DNA of 5,584 nt. It comes from Euryarchaeota archaeon UBA623 (GTDB taxonomy: Archaea > Thermoplasmatota > Poseidoniia > Poseidoniales > Thalassarchaeaceae). Below the pieces are notes generated by a model. That model searched no databases. It saw only the letters and a program-made list of their open reading frames with translations, and was not told the DNA's origin. Shown one piece after another: positions 1-5,584 of this stretch. Location: the NCBI GenBank assembly GCA_002505325.1, contig DAUV01000099.1, forward strand, positions 1 through 5,584, read 5' to 3'. The position numbers were made by a program, and so were the translations under genes. The stretch's first letter is position 1; every line of letters begins with the position of its first letter.

Positions 1-1
1 C

Positions 2-415
2 CACTCGTCGATACTTATTCCGGCTGGAGAGATTGGTAACGCGACCCTCAGATTCGACGCATCGGGCTGGCTGGCGCTGTGCCGAGGAACGACTATGTTC
101 GCCTCGTACAGAGTGGTCGAGGGGCCGGATGTCATGGTCAACCCTGGAACCCTCTCGTCGAGGATACCGAATGGTGAGTTTAGCATCGTTAACCGGCAAA
201 ACACTTCGATGGCAATATCTCTCGATTGGACAGGGGATGCAGTCGCTTGGGATAACTGGGAGGCTTGGGCACCGTCTGAAGTAGCAGCGATGTCATCGGT
301 CACAGCCAACGCATCCGTCCACGGAAACCCTCCTGCTTGGTGGGCAGCTTGGGTGACGGCAGACGAAGACAGCATCACTCTGCACTTTGCGGCACGCTCG
401 TGGGAGGCTGCATGA
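2..415 (+). CDS. C-terminal part of an unidentified Trp-rich protein (5' end outside the window)
   Basis: This reading frame is open from the window edge to a TGA at 413-415, giving 137 residues of a protein that starts upstream, so it is a partial gene. I do not recognise the family. The fragment looks like a soluble, beta-rich domain: short alternating hydrophobic stretches, many Gly, Asn, Ser and Thr, and no membrane segment. Tryptophan is very frequent, with nine in all and eight between fragment residues 76 and 134, including the cluster PAWWAAW near residues 111-117. An in-frame ATG at 95 is unlikely to be the start, because the frame is open and protein-like upstream of it and no good ribosome-binding site precedes it. 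The stop overlaps the start of the reductase gene by one base and the last codons carry that gene's ribosome-binding site, so the two are probably co-translated. The coding call rests on the open frame and this coupling. Function is unknown. Confidence 0.7.
   Translation, partial: HSSILIPAGEIGNATLRFDASGWLALCRGTTMFASYRVVEGPDVMVNPGTLSSRIPNGEFSIVNRQNTSMAISLDWTGDAVAWDNWEAWAPSEVAAMSSVTANASVHGNPPAWWAAWVTADEDSITLHFAARSWEAA
402..407 (+). promoter_or_regulatory. Ribosome-binding site for the reductase gene
   Basis: GGGAGG lies inside the last codons of the preceding gene. It is 7 bases before the ATG at 415 but only 4 before the overlapping ATG at 412. The spacing therefore favours 415 as the start, giving a protein that begins MRIAIIG, the usual tight N-terminus of this family. 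Confidence 0.6.
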
Positions 416-1365
416 TGCGGATAGCCATCATCGGTGTCGGTTCGATAGGAGGGGTCCTTCTGGGTGCCTTGTCTGACACCGACGCTGAACTGGTGGCTGT
501 AGCCCGAGGAGAGAACTCTAGGATACTGTCACAGGGGGGATTGGTCCTGCACACTCCCGAAGGTTCGATCGAGGCGATTCCTCCTGAGCGTTTTGTCACC
601 GTGGACAGCGAAGCCGGCCCACTGCCCACAGAGCTATGGAGATCGTGCGATGCTGCACTCATCTGTGGCAAGGCCGACTCGACCCCTATACTTGCGCAGA
701 TTGCTGAAGAGTTACTTAGTGAGGACGGTATCGCTGCCAGCCTACAGAACGGCATGGGTCACGCCGAGACTCTTGCTCACAGGTTGGGTAGGGCCAGAAC
801 TCTTGGCGGGACGACCACTCACGGAGCCTGGCGCAGTGAGGCTGGAACTCACTGGGTCGGCCGGGGCAACATCAGGCTGGGCAGATTCGACAATTCTCTT
901 CCTGAAGGAACTGCAGCGATGCTGATGGCCAAACTGGACGAGGCTCACCTTGAGCCCGATTGGTCGAGAGATATCCAATGCAATATCTGGACGAAGATAT
1001 TGCTCAATGTTGCTATTAATCCGGTGTGCTCGATAGCCGGCGTGCGCAACGGAGCACTGCTTGAGGTGCCTGAACTCTGGGATCAGGCATTCTCCGCAAT
1101 GTTAGAGGCAGCAACAGTCGCCGATGCTAGCGGAGTTGACCTCTCTGATATCGACCTTGAGAGCACTCTGCGCACTGTAGCAGAGGCGACTGCACAGAAC
1201 CGCTGCTCGATGTTACAGGACGTGATGGCAGGACGTCAAACAGAGATTGACGAACTGTGCGGGGCAGTAGTATCGCTGGGAGAGTCAGTCGGTGTCCCTA
1301 CTCCTAGGAACGCCATGCTCCACGCACTGGTCCGAGGCATTCATATCTCATCCAGTTTCGAGTAA
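415..1365 (+). CDS. panE: 2-dehydropantoate 2-reductase (ketopantoate reductase, PanE/ApbA family)
   Basis: The enzyme reduces 2-dehydropantoate to pantoate with NAD(P)H in the cytoplasm, a step toward coenzyme A that archaea also use. The 316-residue product has the normal family length and both domains. The N-terminal Rossmann fold opens with GVGSIGG (Gly7, Gly9, Gly12). Lys86 (in ICGKAD) and Asn112 (in LQNG) match conserved cofactor and substrate positions. In the C-terminal helical domain, Lys194 in NIWTK matches the catalytic lysine of the E. coli enzyme, followed by Asn198 and Asn202 (in AINP). Ser265 in SMLQD and Glu277 in TEID complete the substrate site. The frame is also open upstream to an ATG at 337, but that stretch overlaps the preceding gene and is not family-like. 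An ATG at 412 is a possible alternative that would add one Met. The start overlaps the upstream TGA by one base, implying coupled translation. Family membership is very likely; exact substrate is less certain, because relatives act on other 2-keto acids. Confidence 0.88.
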   Translation: MRIAIIGVGSIGGVLLGALSDTDAELVAVARGENSRILSQGGLVLHTPEGSIEAIPPERFVTVDSEAGPLPTELWRSCDAALICGKADSTPILAQIAEELLSEDGIAASLQNGMGHAETLAHRLGRARTLGGTTTHGAWRSEAGTHWVGRGNIRLGRFDNSLPEGTAAMLMAKLDEAHLEPDWSRDIQCNIWTKILLNVAINPVCSIAGVRNGALLEVPELWDQAFSAMLEAATVADASGVDLSDIDLESTLRTVAEATAQNRCSMLQDVMAGRQTEIDELCGAVVSLGESVGVPTPRNAMLHALVRGIHISSSFE

Positions 1366-1377
1366 CTCCCTCGGCGA

Positions 1378-1382
1378 TTTTT
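1378..1382 (+). terminator. Possible T-run terminator after panE
   Basis: A run of five T lies 12 bases after the panE stop codon. Archaeal RNA polymerase can terminate at short T-tracts without a strong hairpin, and I see no convincing stem-loop here. The position is right for ending the upstream transcript before smc, but five T is short, so this is a weak call. Confidence 0.25.
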
Positions 1383-1460
1383 CGACCCATCTGTAATCGT
1401 TGTGCTGCTCGCATGGGCGCCTCAACGTTCATTAGCAGACAGAGGGGGAGCGCGCAAATG

Positions 1461-1487
1461 TCGTCGGCGATATTTCGTACGGCGATA
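1461..1487 (+). repeat. Imperfect direct repeat just upstream of smc (possible operator/promoter region)
   Basis: TCGTCGGCGATA (1461-1472) is repeated as TCGTACGGCGATA (1475-1487), differing only by one inserted A, with starts 14 bases apart. The core CGGCGAT also occurs at 1372-1378, so the 132 bp gap holds three copies in the same orientation. The A/T-richest part between the two copies (GATATTT, about 1469-1475) lies roughly 23-29 bases before the smc ATG, where a TATA-like element would sit for a very short leader, but it is a poor TATA match. A regulatory role is inference from position. The rest of the gap (1366-1460) shows no gene or RNA that I can recognise. Confidence 0.4.
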
Positions 1488-1488
1488 G

Positions 1489-1493
1489 GGTGA
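1489..1493 (+). promoter_or_regulatory. Ribosome-binding site for smc
   Basis: GGTGA, complementary to the UCACC of archaeal 16S rRNA 3' ends, lies 4 bases before the ATG at 1498. It supports that ATG, which gives the standard SMC N-terminus with the NFKSF motif at residues 10-14. The site directly abuts the second copy of the upstream direct repeat. Confidence 0.6.
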
Positions 1494-1497
1494 GGGG

Positions 1498-4400
1498 ATG
1501 CATCTACTTCGAATGGAACTTGAAAACTTCAAATCATTCGGAGGCGAGGTCACGATTCCGTTTGAAGAAGGTTTCACAGCGATAACCGGACCGAACGGCT
1601 CGGGTAAGTCGAACACCTTGGATGCTCTTGAGTTCGTTCTCGGTCCGAAGTCCACGAAGTCGTTGAGAGCAGCTAACGTGACCCAGTTGATATTCAATGG
1701 TGGTAAGCGAGGTAGGCCCGCCAAGCACATGTCAGCCAGCCTAGTGTTCAGCAACACTCCCGATACCGGTAGCCGCAGGAGACTGAGGATTGACACTGAT
1801 GAGGTCCGATTCACTAGAACTGTCCGGCTAGGCAGGAAGGGAGCTCCAATCTCTTCCTACCGGATCAACGACGAACCCTCTACAGCAACAGAAATGCGCC
1901 GGGTCCTAACTGAGGCTGGTCTGCGGGCTGGTGGCTACAACATCGTGAAGCAGGGCGATGTCACTAGCCTCGCCACGATGACTCCTTTCAAGAGAAGGGC
2001 GATTCTTGAGGACGTCGCCGGAGTCACTGCATACGACGACGAGATCCGCCGGGCCAACACTCAGCGTAAGCACGTTGAGAACAACATCGAAACCATCGAC
2101 TTGTTTGAGGTCGAACAGAAGAAACGCCTCAAGGATCTCGGTAAGGAGCGAGAGCAGGCGCTCAAGTTCAATGCGCTCAAGGAAGATTTGGACACGGCTA
2201 AGATCTCGCTGCACCAGTCTAGGCACAGGAACCGCTCGGACGAGGTACGTCTGTTGGGAGAGGAACGCTCTCGCTATCTAGGGGAGATTGATGATATCGG
2301 TGACAGAGTCACCGAGGGCAATAGGGGACTACTCGCACTAGACGAGGAGCTGGTGAAGGTAGATTCCGATATCAACGAGATTGCCGGAGGTGAAGCCCGA
2401 GACCTGTTTGAGCAGATTCGCCAGTACCAGATTGATATTGAGACCGGAGGCGATAGGATTGGCGATCAGCGCAGCATTATCGAGGACGCCGAAGAGGAAA
2501 CCGAGGAGTTCCGCGCAGAATTACAGAGAGCCCAGACAGCTCACGAAGAGGCTGAAGCTGCACTTACTAGCGCCAGCCAAGACCTCGAAGAGGCCAAGGA
2601 GTCTCTCAAGAGTGCCTCCGAGGACGAGCGGGATGCAAGGGAGGCGATTGAGTCTGGAGACAAGGCCGGCCGGGGACTCAAGCGAATCCTAGGTCAGGCC
2701 ACTGAAGCTGTGGACGAGACTCATACGATTCACGCTGAGGCCAAATTGAGCGCCGATCTGGCCGAACAGACTTCACAGATAGCCTCGAGCAAACTGGCTG
2801 ACCTTGAAGAGGAGTTTGAGGAAGCCACGATGGTTCGTGACGATCTCGAACTGGTCGGCCAAGATCTGCAGAGCGATCAGCCTACAACCGATCGCAGTTC
2901 TCTGGCCGAGGATCTTCGCCGAATGCAGAGGCAGGAGGCCGAGCTAGTGGAGGACAGGGATCGCTCGGAGATTAAAGTCAGAGATGCTGAGAGGGATTTG
3001 AACAAGGCCCGAGCGCGTCAGGAGGGTCGTGCCAATAATCATGGCTCAGCAGTGACACTCGCAGCACTCGCCAAACTCCGTCAAAACGGCGATGTGAAAG
3101 GAATACTCGGCTCTCTCGGAGAACTTACTGCACCAAAGGACCCGTCACATGAGGAAGCGTTGGCCAACGCCCTCGGAGCGGGACTCAGGAGTATCGTTGT
3201 CACAGATGATGACGTCGCAGCCAAGTGTATTTCTTGGCTAAGACAGAATGGAGGTGGCAGAGCCACATTCTTGCCCCTTAGTAAACTCAACATCAGTCGC
3301 CCAGGGGGGCGCTCTCTGATTGTCGCAAACAATCCCGGAGTCGTCGGCTTCACTCACGACTTACTGGAGTACGACCCGGAGATCGACACTGCTGTCAGGT
3401 ACGCCGGGCGTAACACACTCCTAGTCGACTCAATGGAAGTAGCCCGACGAAACATGGGTGGCGTTAGACTTGTCACTCTGGACGGCTCAGTAATCGAGAG
3501 TTCTGGAGCGATGACTGGGGGCTCCACCTCCAAGTCCAATCGAAATGCATTCGGAGGTGGCTCAGTCTCGTCTAGCCTAGACAGATTGGAAGCAGCGGTT
3601 GAGGCTGCCAATCTCATCTACTCCACTGTCGAGGCCGCTCTCAGGGAGTTGCGAGGAAATCAGCAAAACCTGCGTGACAGAATACATGGCCTTGACGACG
3701 GCGACCACTCGTTGCATTTGCGCAATTGGAAGGCGGACATCGAGCGGGCCCAGAGGGATGTCAACGATGTTCGCAAGAAAGTGGTAACGGCTAGTGGTGA
3801 GTTTGAGCGTTGTGAGGCAGCCCAAGTCACTGCTAGTTCTGCGGCCGATGAGGCTAGGAAGAATTTCGAGTCTGCAGTTGCCGATAGAGCCGCAGCTGCT
3901 CAGGCCCTGCAGGACCATGCCCCCGATCATCTATCACAGAAGCTCCGCGAGGCAGAGCGAACAATGACCGAGGCCGAGCGTACTCGGCTGGCCTCGGAAT
4001 CAGCAATTTCCAACGGCAACGAGCGCTTGCAAATCCTGTCCGGACGCGTAGCGGACATCCAGCGTCAAATCGACAAGAAACTCACGACCATGTCTGAAGC
4101 AGAGACAAGGATATCAGAGTTGGAGAAGGCTATTACTGAGGCCAATGATAATCTTGAGGATCTCAGGGAACTGGCTTCCCAGTTCGATGAGGAGCAGCAG
4201 GCGCTCAAAGAAAGGAGAGATGAGATCGTCGACGAGCGAGCGAGTCTACGAGCATCAGTTGAGACACTGTCCCAGAAGAGGGAGACCCTAGCGTCCCGTA
4301 TAGAGGACCTAAATATCCAGATCCAGCAGAAGCGCGAAGCGGTTGACGAGATAGTTGCCGAACTCGAGGGCGCCGGGATAGCAATCCCGTCGCCAGAAGC

Positions 4401-5418
4401 GCATCTGCCGACTGTGGCCGAGGCGGAGAAGAGCGTGCAGGGGCTCGAGCGCCGCCTCGGTCATCTCGGCGATGTGAACATGCTTGCTATAGAGCAGTAC
4501 GACAGCACCGCCGAACGTATCGCCGGGCTGGTGGAGGATGGTAAGTTGCTACGCAGCCGGCGCGAACACCTCGTCTCAATTGCCGTGCAACTTGAGGATG
4601 AACGAAAGACTAGGCTGATGGCGGTGTTCGAACATGTCAACAATAACTTCTCGAGAGTCTACGAGATACTGCAGCCTGCAGGTAGCGGCAAACTCCGCAT
4701 GGAGAACCCGAAGAACCCCTTCGAAGGCGGCTTGGAAATGGACTGCGTACCTCCTGGTAAAAGCAAGAAAACCCGTCTCGACAATCTTTCCGGCGGCGAG
4801 AAGTCGATGGCCGCACTAGCTCTGATTCTCGCGATCCAGGATTACGAGCCAAGCCCATTCTACTACCTCGACGAGGTCGATCAGAACCTCGACCCATTCA
4901 ACGCCGAGCGCATCGCGACACTGTGTAGGTTGCGTAGTCGACGCGCACAGTTCCTCATGGTAACTCTGCGCAAGGTCAGTCTAACACTGGCTGACCACCA
5001 CGTAGGTGTCACCCATGCCGGCGACGGTCGAAGCCGGCTTATCACTGATTTCGACAGGGCAGCGGCAATTGAGATGGGCGAGGCGTTTGAGGCCGAGAAC
5101 AACGCGCAGGAGCTGGCTAAGTCTGAGCGCGAGGCTATGCCCGAACTGCCAGATGCGGAGGGTATGCCTCGAACCCCCGAGCCACTTGGAACTCCGAAGA
5201 GCCTAGGCGGAGTTGCAGAACGAGCTGGAGTGGATATCGAAGCCACTGAGGAAGAAAAAGAGATTGAGGCAGAAGGCGGCACAATCGAATCTCTACGTGA
5301 TCGTACTGATGATTGGACTGAGGACATAGAGGAGCGCGAAGAGATTGAGCAGAGCCTTGTAGAATCCGAGGACGAAGATGAGGCCGATACAGTGGCCGAG
5401 AAGAAGGAGGTGGAATGA
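1498..5418 (+). CDS. smc: Chromosome segregation/condensation ATPase SMC with acidic C-terminal extension
   Basis: SMC is the core ATPase of the prokaryotic condensin. It dimerises, binds the kleisin ScpA, and compacts and helps separate chromosomes on the nucleoid. Domains in order: N-terminal head (1 to about 165) with NFKSF, Walker A GPNGSGKS (31-38), a candidate arginine finger Arg57, and Q-loop Gln152 in VKQGD; first coiled-coil arm (about 166-525), rich in Glu, Lys, Arg, Ala and Gln; hinge (about 528-678) from DVKG to SGAMTGGS; second arm (about 685-985); C-terminal head (about 990-1186) with GDVNMLA, the signature LSGGEK (1097-1102), Walker B FYYLDE with Asp1125 and Glu1126, D-loop DQNLD (1128-1132), and VTLRK (1155-1159) at the switch position. 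All catalytic residues are present, so it should be active. At 1306 residues it exceeds the usual 1150-1200, and the excess is a tail of about 120 residues. That tail has a Pro-containing linker (about 1213-1244) and then a stretch in which 29 of the last 62 residues are Asp or Glu. The stop overlaps the next gene's start by one base. The VTLRK/GVTH ending is archaeal in style. Confidence 0.97.
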   Translation: MHLLRMELENFKSFGGEVTIPFEEGFTAITGPNGSGKSNTLDALEFVLGPKSTKSLRAANVTQLIFNGGKRGRPAKHMSASLVFSNTPDTGSRRRLRIDTDEVRFTRTVRLGRKGAPISSYRINDEPSTATEMRRVLTEAGLRAGGYNIVKQGDVTSLATMTPFKRRAILEDVAGVTAYDDEIRRANTQRKHVENNIETIDLFEVEQKKRLKDLGKEREQALKFNALKEDLDTAKISLHQSRHRNRSDEVRLLGEERSRYLGEIDDIGDRVTEGNRGLLALDEELVKVDSDINEIAGGEARDLFEQIRQYQIDIETGGDRIGDQRSIIEDAEEETEEFRAELQRAQTAHEEAEAALTSASQDLEEAKESLKSASEDERDAREAIESGDKAGRGLKRILGQATEAVDETHTIHAEAKLSADLAEQTSQIASSKLADLEEEFEEATMVRDDLELVGQDLQSDQPTTDRSSLAEDLRRMQRQEAELVEDRDRSEIKVRDAERDLNKARARQEGRANNHGSAVTLAALAKLRQNGDVKGILGSLGELTAPKDPSHEEALANALGAGLRSIVVTDDDVAAKCISWLRQNGGGRATFLPLSKLNISRPGGRSLIVANNPGVVGFTHDLLEYDPEIDTAVRYAGRNTLLVDSMEVARRNMGGVRLVTLDGSVIESSGAMTGGSTSKSNRNAFGGGSVSSSLDRLEAAVEAANLIYSTVEAALRELRGNQQNLRDRIHGLDDGDHSLHLRNWKADIERAQRDVNDVRKKVVTASGEFERCEAAQVTASSAADEARKNFESAVADRAAAAQALQDHAPDHLSQKLREAERTMTEAERTRLASESAISNGNERLQILSGRVADIQRQIDKKLTTMSEAETRISELEKAITEANDNLEDLRELASQFDEEQQALKERRDEIVDERASLRASVETLSQKRETLASRIEDLNIQIQQKREAVDEIVAELEGAGIAIPSPEAHLPTVAEAEKSVQGLERRLGHLGDVNMLAIEQYDSTAERIAGLVEDGKLLRSRREHLVSIAVQLEDERKTRLMAVFEHVNNNFSRVYEILQPAGSGKLRMENPKNPFEGGLEMDCVPPGKSKKTRLDNLSGGEKSMAALALILAIQDYEPSPFYYLDEVDQNLDPFNAERIATLCRLRSRRAQFLMVTLRKVSLTLADHHVGVTHAGDGRSRLITDFDRAAAIEMGEAFEAENNAQELAKSEREAMPELPDAEGMPRTPEPLGTPKSLGGVAERAGVDIEATEEEKEIEAEGGTIESLRDRTDDWTEDIEEREEIEQSLVESEDEDEADTVAEKKEVE
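5406..5412 (+). promoter_or_regulatory. Strong ribosome-binding site for the putative scpA, inside the end of smc
   Basis: GGAGGTG, a seven-base match to the consensus, is formed by the last codons of smc. It is 5 bases before the ATG at 5418 and only 2 before the ATG at 5415, so 5418 is the preferred start. The site is stronger than the GGTGA in front of smc, which may favour high kleisin output from the shared message. Confidence 0.7.
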
Positions 5419-5584
5419 TGGCAGTGTTTGATGGGCAGGTCATGCGTGACGACATCGTAGCGAGGATGCTGGGAAGCGATACTGATCTCGAGACCAGCAG
5501 GTATCTGGACAGACTGGTCGAACTCGCAACTCTTGAGGAGGCCGAACATCAGTTCCTGATTGATCCATTTGACCGCTCGGTGGC
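5418..5584 (+). CDS. scpA: Probable ScpA kleisin, N-terminal fragment (3' end outside the window)
   Basis: The frame is open from ATG 5418 to the window edge, giving 55 complete codons. ScpA is the kleisin that bridges the two SMC heads; its N-terminal helices bind the SMC neck and its C-terminal winged helix binds the opposite head. The visible part is an acidic, amphipathic helical region (Arg, Leu, Glu and Asp rich), followed by DPFDRSV at residues 49-55. I read this as the counterpart of the FEGPLDLLL-type segment near the start of ScpA proteins, which would give this protein a leader of about 45 residues. The assignment rests mainly on position: it directly follows smc, overlaps its stop by one base and has an excellent ribosome-binding site, and smc-scpA pairs are common in archaea. 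ATG 5415 is an alternative start adding one Met. Too little is visible for the sequence alone to prove the family. Confidence 0.65.
   Translation, partial: MAVFDGQVMRDDIVARMLGSDTDLETSRYLDRLVELATLEEAEHQFLIDPFDRSV

Noticed and set aside
33..284. Overlapping + strand frame near the window start
   Set aside because: It is Arg/Ser-rich and competes with the frame that is open to the window edge and ends in a coupled stop/start. The latter is far better supported.
337..414. N-terminal extension of the reductase from the ATG at 337
   Set aside because: It lies wholly inside the preceding gene, gives a 26-residue non-family leader (25 codons plus the Met at 412), and a well-spaced GGGAGG supports the start at 415.
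1413..1493. 26-codon open frame in the gap before smc, whose TGA lies inside the GGTGA site
   Set aside because: It could be a leader peptide coupled to smc, but there is no ribosome-binding site before its ATG and the peptide resembles nothing known. An open frame this short is expected by chance.
1422..1814. 130-codon antisense frame covering the start of smc
   Set aside because: It lies opposite the conserved Walker A region of smc and the gap before it, with no domain or ribosome-binding site. I treat it as a shadow.
2000..3100. Repetitive-looking Glu/Ala/Arg-rich coding sequence
   Set aside because: This is the heptad-type composition of the SMC coiled-coil arm, not a DNA repeat or degenerate gene.
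4881..5549. 222-codon antisense open frame opposite the end of smc
   Set aside because: It is Ser/Arg-rich low-complexity sequence produced by the many Glu/Asp codons of smc on the other strand. It has no recognisable start signal or domain and crosses the real smc-scpA junction.

Overview
The window carries four genes, all on the + strand and tightly packed. In order they are the 3' end of an unidentified gene, a complete ketopantoate reductase gene (panE/apbA family), a complete smc gene for the chromosome-organising ATPase, and the 5' end of a gene that is probably scpA, the kleisin partner of SMC. The base composition looks moderately GC-rich.

The source is most likely archaeal. The SMC head ends in the archaeal form (VTLRK then GVTH) rather than the bacterial VTHRKG form, smc and scpA form one unit, and ribosome-binding sites are strong GGAGG/GGTGA types. 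A marine planktonic euryarchaeon of the Thermoplasmatota, such as Marine Group II (Poseidoniales), fits my memory of these proteins. That lineage call is inference, not something the sequence proves.

Layout: positions 2-415 are a Trp-rich C-terminal fragment of unknown function. Positions 415-1365 encode the reductase, whose start overlaps the preceding stop by one base. Positions 1366-1497 are the only real intergenic gap (132 bp). It holds a T-run just after the panE stop, an imperfect direct repeat of about 12-13 bp, and a GGTGA ribosome-binding site for smc. Positions 1498-5418 encode a 1306-residue SMC with every ATPase motif, two coiled-coil arms, a hinge and an unusual acidic tail of about 120 residues. 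Positions 5418-5584 begin the putative scpA, again with a one-base overlap.

Functionally there are two modules. The first pair (unknown gene plus panE) appears translationally coupled. PanE would make pantoate for coenzyme A synthesis. The second pair (smc-scpA) would produce the two core subunits of the prokaryotic condensin. The gap before smc is the natural place for a separate promoter. I see no mobile element, CRISPR array, tRNA or rRNA, and no clearly new multi-gene system. The most unusual items are the SMC acidic tail and the repeat upstream of smc.
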